DNA from: Oscillospiraceae bacterium
GTDB taxonomy: Bacteria > Bacillota_A > Clostridia > Oscillospirales > Oscillospiraceae
Assembly (NCBI GenBank): GCA_017398105.1
Contig: JAFQHF010000034.1
Span: forward strand, 1-11,822
Reading direction: 5' to 3'
Length of the DNA stretch: 11,822 nucleotides
Numbering within the stretch: position 1 is the first letter of the stretch; every line of letters starts with the position of its first letter. The position numbers and the translations under genes were made by a program. Below are positions 6,163-11,661 of the stretch, one piece after another. The notes under the pieces were generated by a model. That model made no database searches and was not told where the DNA came from. It saw nothing but the letters and a program-made list of their open reading frames with translations.

Positions 6163-7020
6163 ATGAAAATTCTGACACTGAACACACATTCTCTTCGGGA
6201 GGAAAACTACCGGCAGAAGCTGGAATGGTTCCTGGAAGGCGTTCTGAAGGAAAAACCGGATATCATCGCCCTGCAGGAGGTCAACCAGACAGCCACGGAG
6301 GCGCTGATCGACCCCGGAATGCTGGAAGGGCAGTATCCGGTTCCCGGCTGCATGGAAATCCGCCGGGACAATCATGCGGCAAATATTGCCAGCCGTCTGC
6401 GGCAGGCGGGACTGGAATGCTACTGGGCCTGGCTGCCCATCAAGCGGGGCTATGAGAAATACGACGAAGGCGTAGCGATCCTGAGCATCGGCCGGAAGAT
6501 CCGCTGCCTTGATCAGTTCCCCATCAGCAGAGTCAATGACTATGGAAACTGGCGCACCCGCGCAGTGCTGGGTGTCCAGGTGGAGGGGCTGGAGGATTGG
6601 TTCTACTGCCTGCACATGGGCTGGTGGGATGATGCTTCTGAGCGGTTCCTGGATCAGTGGAGAGTCCTCAATTCCTGCATTATGGGCAAGCGGATGTGCA
6701 CAAATGTGTGGCTTCTGGGCGATTTCAATGCACCGGATGCCATTCCCGGCCAGAGCTATGAACATATGGTGGCCTGTGGGTGGATCGATACCTACCGGAT
6801 CGCGCGGCGCAAGGACAGCGGCATCACCGTTCCGGGAATCATAGACGGCTGGCGGGAGGCCTTTGCCGGAAAGAAGGAAGAGGGCATGCGCACGGATTAT
6901 ATCTGGTGCAGCCATAAAAAAGAGGTTCTGTCCTCCCGGGTCATGTTTAACGGAACCCAGGAACCGGTGGTTTCCGACCACTTCGGTGTCCTGGTGGAGA
7001 TAAAGGAGAAAAATATATGA
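6163..7020 (+). CDS. Endonuclease/exonuclease/phosphatase (EEP) superfamily protein
   Basis: A 285-residue metal-dependent hydrolase of the EEP (DNase I-like) fold, cytoplasmic, with no signal peptide. The signature residues are all present: Asn7 in LTLNTHS, Glu39 in ALQEVN, His151 in LHMGWW, Asp187 and Asn189 in GDFNAP, Asp245 in RTDYIW, and Asp272-His273 in VSDHFGV. Such proteins act on phosphodiesters or phosphomonoesters; the substrate here is unknown. ATG at 6163 follows the promoter, and an upstream extension in the same frame would run back through promoter and operators. The ribosome site (GGGGTGGG, 4 bases away) is poor. It overlaps malQ by 4 bases (ATGA), so the two are translationally coupled. 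The MalR-type promoter places it in the alpha-glucan regulon, an unexpected context for a nuclease. Confidence 0.88.
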   Translation: MKILTLNTHSLREENYRQKLEWFLEGVLKEKPDIIALQEVNQTATEALIDPGMLEGQYPVPGCMEIRRDNHAANIASRLRQAGLECYWAWLPIKRGYEKYDEGVAILSIGRKIRCLDQFPISRVNDYGNWRTRAVLGVQVEGLEDWFYCLHMGWWDDASERFLDQWRVLNSCIMGKRMCTNVWLLGDFNAPDAIPGQSYEHMVACGWIDTYRIARRKDSGITVPGIIDGWREAFAGKKEEGMRTDYIWCSHKKEVLSSRVMFNGTQEPVVSDHFGVLVEIKEKNI

Positions 7021-8531
7021 GCAGAGCAGCGGGCATTCTGATGCCCATCACCAGCCTGCCGGGCAAGTACGGCATCGGCTGCTTTTCCAAAGAGGCCTAT
7101 GCCTTTGTGGACTGGCTGAAGGAGGCGGGCCAGACCTTCTGGCAGATCCTGCCCATCCACCCCACATCCTACGGAGACTCCCCCTATCAGTCCTTTTCCA
7201 CCTTCGCGGGCAATCCCTATTTCATTGACCTGGAGGAGCTGGTGGAGGAGGGACTGCTGACCCGGGAGGAATGCGACAGCATGGACTTTGGCGATTACGA
7301 GGACGATGTAGACTATGAAAGCCAGTACCGCAGCCGCTATATCCTGCTGACCATGGCCTATGAGCGCAGCAATATCAGTCAGGACACCCGGTATCAGACC
7401 TTTGTGGAGGAGAACCGCTGGTGGCTTGATGATTACGCCTTGTTTATGGCCCTGAAGAATTACTTCGGCGGACTGCGCTGGAACGAATGGCCCCAGGATA
7501 TCCGCCTTCGCTGGGGATATGCCATGGACTATTACCGCCGGGAGCTGTACTTCGATATTGAATTTCAGATGTTCCTTCAGTATCTGTTCTTCCGTCAGTA
7601 CTGGCGGCTGAAGGACTATGCCAATCAGCAGGGAATCCGGATCATCGGCGATATCCCCATCTATGTTTCCATGGATTCTGCCGACACCTGGGCCCATCCG
7701 GAGCTTTTCCAGCTGGATGAGAACAACGTGCCCACGGCTGTGGCAGGCTGTCCTCCCGATGGTTTCTCTGCCACGGGCCAGCTTTGGGGAAATCCTCTGT
7801 ACCGGTGGGATTACCATAAGCAGACCGGTTACAGCTGGTGGTGCAGCCGCCTGTGGTATGTGTTCCGGCTTTACGATGTGACCCGGATCGATCATTTCCG
7901 GGGCTTTGACGAGTATTATTCCATTCCCTATGGAGATGTTACAGCCGAATTCGGCCACTGGGAAAAGGGCCCCGGCATGGATCTGTTCCGCTGCGTCCAA
8001 TGGAATCTGGGCTGGCATGAGGTGATCGCGGAGGATCTGGGCTATGTGACCGACACAGTGCGGCAGCTGGTAAAGGACAGCGGTTTCCCAGGCATGAAGG
8101 TGCTGGAATTTGCCTTCGATTCCCGGGATTCCGGCTCTGCCAACGATTATCTGCCCCATAACTACACGGAAAATGCGGTGGTTTACACCGGTACCCATGA
8201 CAATGAGACTCTGGTGGGCTGGTTCGAAGCCATCTGCACGGAGGATCGGGCGCTGGCCCGGAATTATCTGTGCGATTACTATACGCCTGAAGAAGAGATC
8301 TACAAGCCCTTCATTGCCCTGGCCATGAGCACGGTGGCCAAATGGTGCGTCATTCCCATCCAGGATTATCTGGGACTGGACAATACCTGCCGTACCAACA
8401 AGCCTTCCACACTGGGCTGCAACTGGCGCTGGCGGGCAACGGGCCGGCAGCTGAACAAGGAACTGGCCCGGGAGATCCGGGAGCTGACACTGCGCTATGG
8501 GCGCATGAACTGGCAGAATTACAGCGCGTAA
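7017..8531 (+). CDS. malQ: 4-alpha-glucanotransferase (amylomaltase, GH77)
   Basis: MalQ moves alpha-1,4-glucan segments between malto-oligosaccharides and releases glucose in the cytoplasm. The protein has 504 residues, close to the roughly 500 of the short bacterial amylomaltases. It begins RAAGILMPITSLPGKYGIG, the usual GH77 start, then DSPYQSFSTFAGNPYFID. Catalytic residues are Asp292 (VTRIDHFRGF, nucleophile), Glu339 (IAEDLG, acid/base) and Asp395 (GTHDNET, transition-state stabiliser), almost the numbering of the Thermus aquaticus enzyme (293/340/395). The C-terminus STLGCNWRWR is typical. ATG 7017 overlaps the EEP stop, with AAAGGAG 8 bases upstream. No T-rich terminator follows directly. 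Expression should follow the EEP promoter and its LacI operators. Confidence 0.96.
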   Translation: MSRAAGILMPITSLPGKYGIGCFSKEAYAFVDWLKEAGQTFWQILPIHPTSYGDSPYQSFSTFAGNPYFIDLEELVEEGLLTREECDSMDFGDYEDDVDYESQYRSRYILLTMAYERSNISQDTRYQTFVEENRWWLDDYALFMALKNYFGGLRWNEWPQDIRLRWGYAMDYYRRELYFDIEFQMFLQYLFFRQYWRLKDYANQQGIRIIGDIPIYVSMDSADTWAHPELFQLDENNVPTAVAGCPPDGFSATGQLWGNPLYRWDYHKQTGYSWWCSRLWYVFRLYDVTRIDHFRGFDEYYSIPYGDVTAEFGHWEKGPGMDLFRCVQWNLGWHEVIAEDLGYVTDTVRQLVKDSGFPGMKVLEFAFDSRDSGSANDYLPHNYTENAVVYTGTHDNETLVGWFEAICTEDRALARNYLCDYYTPEEEIYKPFIALAMSTVAKWCVIPIQDYLGLDNTCRTNKPSTLGCNWRWRATGRQLNKELAREIRELTLRYGRMNWQNYSA

Positions 8532-8542
8532 ACTGCTATCAC

Positions 8543-8612
8543 CGCCGGTGCCGGAGTGATGTCTGCAGCAGAAAGCGGTTTGCTGCAGGCTTCCGGTGAA
8601 GGCATCGGCGTG
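8543..8612 (+). other. Structured, coding-like tail after malQ
   Basis: Just after malQ is an extended imperfect hairpin: GTCTGCAGCA (8561-8570) pairs with TGCTGCAGGC (8581-8590), and CCGGA/TCCGG and GCCG/CGGC pairs lie outside it. It has no T run. The frame of malQ also continues open after the TAA for 29 codons to a second TAA, reading ITAGAGVMSAAESGLLQ, which looks protein-like. It could be an RNA 3' structure, a remnant of an older C-terminus, or chance. Confidence 0.35.
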
Positions 8613-8622
8613 CTGCTATAAA

Positions 8623-8709
8623 AGGTACCTCCAAAACCGTTTTTCCTTCCTTCCTACTTTTTCCTTTTCCTTCCATTACATTTTTGCCTGTTGTGTTTTG
8701 GAGGTACCT
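8623..8709. repeat. 15-base inverted repeat around a pyrimidine-rich loop
   Basis: AGGTACCTCCAAAAC (8623-8637) and GTTTTGGAGGTACCT (8695-8709) are perfect complements 57 bases apart. The spacer is almost all C and T on the + strand up to about 8675. Each arm contains the palindrome AGGTACCT, and the right arm contains the ribosome-site-like GGAGGT. No transposase or target duplication is visible. In RNA it would form a stem of 15 pairs between malQ and the CBM48 gene. Together with the preceding tail it fills the 236-base gap; I see no good promoter here. Confidence 0.6.
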
Positions 8710-8767
8710 GATCAAAAAAACGCTCCCGAAAAATCGATCGGAAGCGGACAGATTGGAGAGAATCAAG

Positions 8768-9163
8768 ATGTACAAATCACCGGATCGGAAGCAGCTTCGC
8801 ACAGACTGCGCAGACCAGTCGGGAAAGATCCCGGAGGGCTATGACCGGGACTATTTCGGCATCCACCATGTGGCGGGCGGATGGGTCTGCCGGGAATGGG
8901 CGCCGGATGCCCGGCAGGTATATCTGACCGGTGATTTTAACGGCTGGAACCCGGAAAGCCACCCCATGATGAAGCTGCGCGGCGGGATCTGGCTGCTATG
9001 CCTGCCTGGCGAGAATGCGCTTTGGGAGGGCTGCAGAGTCAGAACGCTGGTAGATTCCGCCAGTGCCTGCACTGCAGGAGACCCCCTGTCTTCCTTCATC
9101 GGCACCGAGGGTGCGGTAGTGGTGGATGACGGAAGGGTATTTTCCGAAGCAGACGCATATTGA
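8768..9163 (+). CDS. Stand-alone CBM48-like protein, resembling the N-terminus of a glycogen branching enzyme
   Basis: A 131-residue protein. Residues about 22-65 read GYDRDYFGIHHVAGGWVCREW, then APDARQVYLTGDFNGWN and SHPMMKLRGGIWLLCLPG, the pattern of the CBM48/E-set domain preceding the catalytic barrel of 1,4-alpha-glucan branching enzymes, nearest in style to the GH13_8-like group (REWAP, GDFNGW, then a xxGSRVK-like strand, here EGCRVRTLV). The chain stops where the catalytic domain would begin, and no GH13 barrel follows in any frame. ATG 8768 has GGAG 9 bases upstream; the longer frame from 8684 has no such site. It may be a true small glycogen/maltodextrin-binding protein or the remains of a branching enzyme. 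It is downstream of malQ, fitting alpha-glucan metabolism. Confidence 0.72.
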   Translation: MYKSPDRKQLRTDCADQSGKIPEGYDRDYFGIHHVAGGWVCREWAPDARQVYLTGDFNGWNPESHPMMKLRGGIWLLCLPGENALWEGCRVRTLVDSASACTAGDPLSSFIGTEGAVVVDDGRVFSEADAY

Positions 9164-9246
9164 AAAGAATGATCCGGAAGACCGTTTCCTGCTCCGGGAA
9201 GCGTAAGCGGATCTTTCCCATACTTCACCTTTTTATTCCGCGGACA

Positions 9247-9271
9247 CCCCGGCTGACAGCCGGGGCTGTTT
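9247..9271 (+). terminator. Probable terminator after the CBM48-like gene
   Basis: CCCCGGCT (9247-9254), GAC loop, AGCCGGGG (9258-9265), followed by CTGTTT. The stem is strong but the T run short. It separates the alpha-glucan locus from the DtxR-family gene, whose own promoter follows. Confidence 0.6.
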
Positions 9272-9297
9272 GCGTCAGGGGGAATGGAAATCCTTTC

Positions 9298-9326
9298 TTG
9301 CATTCCCGGGGAAGATATGCTATTCT
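9298..9326 (+). promoter_or_regulatory. Extended -10 promoter of the DtxR-family gene
   Basis: TTGCAT (9298-9303), 17 bases, TATTCT (9321-9326), with TG one base before the -10 (TGC, 9318-9320), the extended -10 form. The expected start lies about 25 bases before the ATG. Confidence 0.55.
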
Positions 9327-9358
9327 ATGTAAAAACAGCCAACAGGGAGGGAGAGCGC

Positions 9359-9733
9359 ATGAGCGTCCATGAATCCGGCGAAATGTATCTGGAAGCGATT
9401 TTGGTGCTGACGAAGAAAAACGGATTTGTCCGCTCTATTGATGTCAGCGAATATCTGGGCTATTCCAAACCCAGTGTTTCCCGCGCCATGGGAATTCTGC
9501 GCAGCGGGGCGTATATTCAGGTGGATAAGGATGGTTCCATTACCCTGACCCAGACCGGCAGGGAAATTGCGGAAAAGATTTTTGAGCGGCACACGGTATT
9601 GTCCAAGCTGCTGATGAAGCTGGGGGTTTCGGAGGAAACAGCCACTGCCGATGCCTGCAAAATGGAGCATGCCATTTCCGATGAGTCCTTTGAGGCACTG
9701 AAGCGCTACACGGCGGAATTTATTGATGAATAA
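9359..9733 (+). CDS. DtxR/MntR-family metal-dependent transcriptional regulator, short form
   Basis: A 124-residue metal-sensing repressor with an N-terminal winged helix (about 5-64) and the dimerisation/metal-binding domain (about 65-124); the SH3-like third domain of DtxR/IdeR is absent, as in MntR-type members. Candidate ligands are Met9 and Glu12 (EMYLE), His78 (FERHTVL), Cys100, Glu103 and His104 (DACKMEH). This matches the DtxR set Met10, His79, Cys102, Glu105, His106. Manganese-type MntR has Asp in place of the Met, so iron-like sensing is more likely here; this is inference. ATG 9359 has GGGAGG 8 bases upstream; the longer frame from 9284 overlaps the promoter. No metal transporter gene is adjacent in the window, so targets are elsewhere. 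Confidence 0.88.
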   Translation: MSVHESGEMYLEAILVLTKKNGFVRSIDVSEYLGYSKPSVSRAMGILRSGAYIQVDKDGSITLTQTGREIAEKIFERHTVLSKLLMKLGVSEETATADACKMEHAISDESFEALKRYTAEFIDE

Positions 9734-9740
9734 ACAATCA

Positions 9741-9762
9741 GGGCGGTGCCTCGGCACCGCCC
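9741..9762. repeat. GC-rich palindrome, copy 1, after the DtxR-family gene
   Basis: GGGCGGTGC-CTCG-GCACCGCCC, a 9-base perfect stem with a tetraloop, 7 bases after the gene's stop. No T run follows. The same 21-base sequence recurs in the same orientation at 9969-9989. It may serve as a 3' end structure for the regulator mRNA. Confidence 0.75.
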
Positions 9763-9968
9763 TCAAACTGTAGAAAAGGCCTCGCAGAGTTTTCTGCGCA
9801 AGCAGAAAATAAAGTTCAAAACCGTTTTCGACCGCGGCGTGTACGTGGTTGAAAACACTTCTCAGGCTGCAAGTGTGCGAGTTGTGCGCCAAAGGCGCAC
9901 AAGGAGTGCGCGCAGCAGACTGCAAAAAACTGTAGAAAAGCCCCACAAGGGGATTTTCTACACGCAGA
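9763..9968. other. Non-coding region packed with hairpins
   Basis: No credible gene here. Successive perfect or near-perfect hairpins are visible: TTTTCTGC-GCAA-GCAGAAAA (9790-9809), GTTTTCGACC with GGTTGAAAAC (9824-9856, one G-T), TTGTGCGCC-AAA-GGCGCACAA (9882-9902), and TGTAGAAAA/TTTTCTACA enclosing CCCC-ACAA-GGGG (9931-9962). ACTGTAGAAAAG occurs twice (9768 and 9929). Bracketing by the 21-base palindrome suggests a mobile, MITE-like repeat or a structured RNA. Confidence 0.5.
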
Positions 9969-9993
9969 GGGCGGTGCCTCGGCACCGCCTTTT
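9969..9993. terminator. GC-rich palindrome, copy 2, with T run; likely shared terminator
   Basis: GGGCGGTGC (9969-9977), CTCG, GCACCGCC (9982-9989), then TTTT (9990-9993) and a second TTTT after GAC. It is a good + strand terminator and lies just beyond the thioredoxin stop on the - strand, where the T run is missing. Confidence 0.65.
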
Positions 9994-9998
9994 GACTT

Positions 9999-10304
9999 TT
10001 ACAGAAGCTTCAGAATGCTGTCCTTGCTCATGTAGCCCACAGCCTTCTGGGAGATTTCTCCGTTTTTCATAACGATGAGCGTGGGGATGCTGACGATGCC
10101 GAATCGGACGGCCAGTTCCATTTCCTCATCCACATTGATCTTGCCCACGGTGACATCGGTGCGCTCAGCGGCGATCTGCTCTACGATGGGGGCAACCATC
10201 CGGCAGGGGCCGCACCAGGGTGCCCAGAAATCCAGCAGCACAGGCTTGGGATTGTTCAGAACCAGTGCTTCAAAATTGGCATTTGTGATTTTTTCGATTG
10301 CCAT
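9999..10304 (-). CDS. trxA: Thioredoxin
   Basis: A 101-residue cytoplasmic thioredoxin, slightly shorter than the usual 105-110. It carries the active site WAPWCGPC with redox Cys pair, FDFWAPW-like strand (LLDFWAPWCGPCRM), the conserved Asp of VGKINVDEE, the cis-proline SIPTL and a C-terminal Gly-Tyr (AVGYMSK). It would reduce protein disulfides with electrons from thioredoxin reductase, which is not in the window. AAAGGAG lies 8 bases before the ATG at 10304. It is a monocistronic unit with its own promoter (10338-10366), converging on the DtxR-family gene. Confidence 0.96.
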   Translation of the reverse strand: MAIEKITNANFEALVLNNPKPVLLDFWAPWCGPCRMVAPIVEQIAAERTDVTVGKINVDEEMELAVRFGIVSIPTLIVMKNGEISQKAVGYMSKDSILKLL

Positions 10305-10337
10305 GTTGCATTCTCCTTTGCATACTTGTTTTTTTAC

Positions 10338-10366
10338 AGTATACCCTAAGGAAAAAACAGATGCAA
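10338..10366 (-). promoter_or_regulatory. Sigma-A promoter of thioredoxin
   Basis: On the - strand, TTGCAT (10366-10361), 17 bases, TATACT (10343-10338), about 34 bases before the start codon. The spacer contains a T6 run. Confidence 0.7.
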
Positions 10367-10404
10367 GAGAAATTATCGTTTTGCGCAGGAATGATGTACG
10401 CGAT

Positions 10405-10542
10405 TGTAGGGGCGGATTTTTAATCCGCCCTCAGCGTAGTGACAATTGTACAGTACGTTATGTACAAAATCTGCCGTCCCTGCGGTCGATTCATCCTGGG
10501 TGTTATCGATCGTTTAGGGCGGATTGAAAATCCGCCCCTACA
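10405..10542. mobile_element. 138-base MITE-like element with 27-base terminal inverted repeats
   Basis: The left end (10405-10431, TGTAGGGGCGGATT...) and right end (10516-10542, ...AATCCGCCCCTACA) are inverted repeats differing at one of 27 positions. Each end is also a hairpin: GGGCGGATT with AATCCGCCC. Inside is TTGTACA/TGTACAA (10446-10467). No open frame of note and no clear target duplication. It lies upstream of the thioredoxin promoter and forms the first part of the left composite repeat. Confidence 0.65.
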
Positions 10543-10574
10543 GAATCCGTACGAACCAGTGCAATTAACGATAA

Positions 10575-10661
10575 TTTACAGCAGTAGCGATACCGAGCGG
10601 GGTTGGGCAGTCACGATTCCCGCCGTACCGAACACACATTGGCCGTCGGCCAATGCCGGCA
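10575..10661 (+). repeat. 87-base dispersed repeat, left copy
   Basis: Matches 11729-11815 at 77 of 87 positions by direct comparison. The shared core includes GATACCGAGCGGG, TTGGGCAGTCACGATTCCC and CATTGGCCGTCGGCC; in this copy CATTGGCC-GTC-GGCCAATG is a perfect hairpin (10638-10656). The repeat ends 2 bases before the -35 box of the next operon. I see no convincing coding potential. Confidence 0.8.
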
Positions 10662-10662
10662 T

Positions 10663-10691
10663 TTGACATTTTTACAATCATCTGCTATGAT
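10663..10691 (+). promoter_or_regulatory. Sigma-A promoter of the Cys-rich/hydrolase-like operon
   Basis: TTGACA (10663-10668), exactly 17 bases, TATGAT (10686-10691): one of the best promoters in the window. It abuts the end of the 87-base repeat. Confidence 0.82.
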
Positions 10692-10713
10692 GCAGAAAAA
10701 GGGGGAGATTGCT

Positions 10714-11070
10714 ATGGGTCATTGCAGCGGCAATTGTGCTGCCTGCTCCGGCTGCGCAAAGGAACTGGTTCTGACACAAACGGAGATCGACTTTTTGAAC
10801 CTGCTGGGACAGGTTGCCTTCCTGCCGGTGGCGAGGACTATGGGGGATCTGACCCCGGTTTACCTGGAGGAGGGAGAGCCGGAGCAGATGAGCCTTCTGT
10901 TGCAGTGCCTGGAAAAGAAGGGACTGATATCCCTGGACTACAGCGCACCGCTGAAGGGCTTTGATGATACGGCCTATGCCGCCTATCCCATTCGCGGCAG
11001 CATGGCCCTGACAGAGCGGGGACAAAAGGTTCTGGAACTTATGGAATATCAGGGAATTCAGCCTGAATAA
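10714..11070 (+). CDS. Cys-rich small protein with a possible winged-helix domain, family unknown
   Basis: A 118-residue protein. The N-terminus MGHCSGNCAACSGCAKELVLT has four Cys in a C-x3-C-x2-C-x2-C pattern plus His3, suggesting bound zinc or an iron-sulfur site. The rest, LTQTEIDFLNLLGQVAFLPV, then MSLLLQCLEKKGLISLDYS and MALTERGQKVLELM, has the helix, helix and wing spacing of small winged-helix regulators, with LTERG typical of the last strand and helix. I cannot name a family. ATG 10714 has GGGGGAG 6 bases upstream; the in-frame ATGs at 10687-10690 fall on the -10 box and are excluded. It is 21 bases ahead of the next gene and clearly co-transcribed. It could be a redox- or metal-sensing partner of the downstream protein. 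Confidence 0.8.
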   Translation: MGHCSGNCAACSGCAKELVLTQTEIDFLNLLGQVAFLPVARTMGDLTPVYLEEGEPEQMSLLLQCLEKKGLISLDYSAPLKGFDDTAYAAYPIRGSMALTERGQKVLELMEYQGIQPE

Positions 11071-11091
11071 GATCAGAGAGGAGAACATACC

Positions 11092-11586
11092 ATGAGCATT
11101 GTTAAAAATGAACCCAAGTACAAAAACGGGCTTTTGCAGGCCATCCGTGAGCAGCTGGAGCATCGGGCCTACTGGCTGTATCTGCTGTGCGACGAAGCCG
11201 GCAAGCGGGGCCTGGACTGGAAGGAGTTCGGCTATCCTGCCATCCGCCGCTGCGGTCTGGATCACGGTGCCCGGCATATTAAAAAGGGCAATACCGACAG
11301 CCTGAAGGGCCTGAAGAAGGTACTGTTCACCAAGCCTGCCCAGCTGGTCTTTGAGATGGACATTCTGGAAAGCACCGATGACACCCTGAATATCGATTTT
11401 CACTACTGCCCCCTGGTAAAGGCCTGGCAGAAGGCAGGCTGCACCGATGAGCAGATTGCAACTCTGTGCGATATCGCCATGTGCGGCGACCATGGTATCG
11501 GTGAAGCCTACGGCGCGGTACTGGATCTGCCCAAATGCATTGCCAAGGGTGACGATATCTGCTCCCTGCGGTATCATAAGAAATAA
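11092..11586 (+). CDS. Protein resembling the L-2-amino-thiazoline-4-carboxylic acid hydrolase family
   Basis: A 164-residue cytoplasmic protein. The second half, HYCPLVKAWQKAGCTDEQ, then CDIAMCGDHGIGEAYG and LPKCIAKGDDICSLRY, has the layout of ATC-hydrolase-like proteins: a CPL(V)xAW motif, a C...D helix and a final Cys in a D-x-C-x3-Y/H setting. The named enzyme in Pseudomonas opens a thiazoline ring in cysteine synthesis; many clostridial members of the family have no known substrate, so the activity here is a guess. AGAGGAG is 8 bases before ATG 11092. Cys-rich make-up (8 Cys) and coupling with the Cys-rich protein suggest a thiol or metal-linked role. A strong terminator follows at 11596. 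Confidence 0.72.
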   Translation: MSIVKNEPKYKNGLLQAIREQLEHRAYWLYLLCDEAGKRGLDWKEFGYPAIRRCGLDHGARHIKKGNTDSLKGLKKVLFTKPAQLVFEMDILESTDDTLNIDFHYCPLVKAWQKAGCTDEQIATLCDIAMCGDHGIGEAYGAVLDLPKCIAKGDDICSLRYHKK

Positions 11587-11595
11587 ATACACAGC

Positions 11596-11625
11596 AAAAA
11601 GGGCGGATGAAAAATCCGCCCTTTT
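11596..11625. terminator. Intrinsic terminator of the two-gene operon
   Basis: AAAAA then GGGCGGAT (11601-11608), GAAAA loop, ATCCGCCC (11614-11621), TTTT. The 21-base core matches the right end of the MITE-like element (10517-10537) at 19 positions, so it may be derived from the same repeat family. The A and T flanks make it usable on both strands. Confidence 0.85.
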
Positions 11626-11661
11626 GCCTGACTCATTGGGTTTATGGAGATAAGTGATCGT

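Noticed and set aside
6897..8198. 433-codon open frame on the - strand opposite malQ
   Set aside because: It is the mirror of a strongly conserved GH77 gene and has no ribosome site or family motifs.
8684..8767. Longer start for the CBM48-like protein
   Set aside because: The added residues are encoded by the inverted-repeat arm, are Lys/Arg-rich and unlike the family, and only ATG 8768 has a proper ribosome site.
9741..9993. CRISPR array
   Set aside because: Only two repeat copies, 228 bases apart, with palindromic terminator-like structure and no regular spacers or cas genes.
9746..10072. 108-codon open frame between the DtxR-family and thioredoxin genes
   Set aside because: It is made of the repeats and hairpins of this region and runs into the antisense of thioredoxin; the protein is rich in Arg and Gln with no domain.
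10439..10666. Short open frames across the MITE-like element and 87-base repeat
   Set aside because: The reading frames arise from repeat sequence and are not kept in the second repeat copy; no ribosome site is visible.
10678..11592. 304-codon open frame on the - strand opposite the two-gene operon
   Set aside because: It spans both + strand genes and their gap. The + strand has a consensus promoter, ribosome sites and terminator that fit the two genes.
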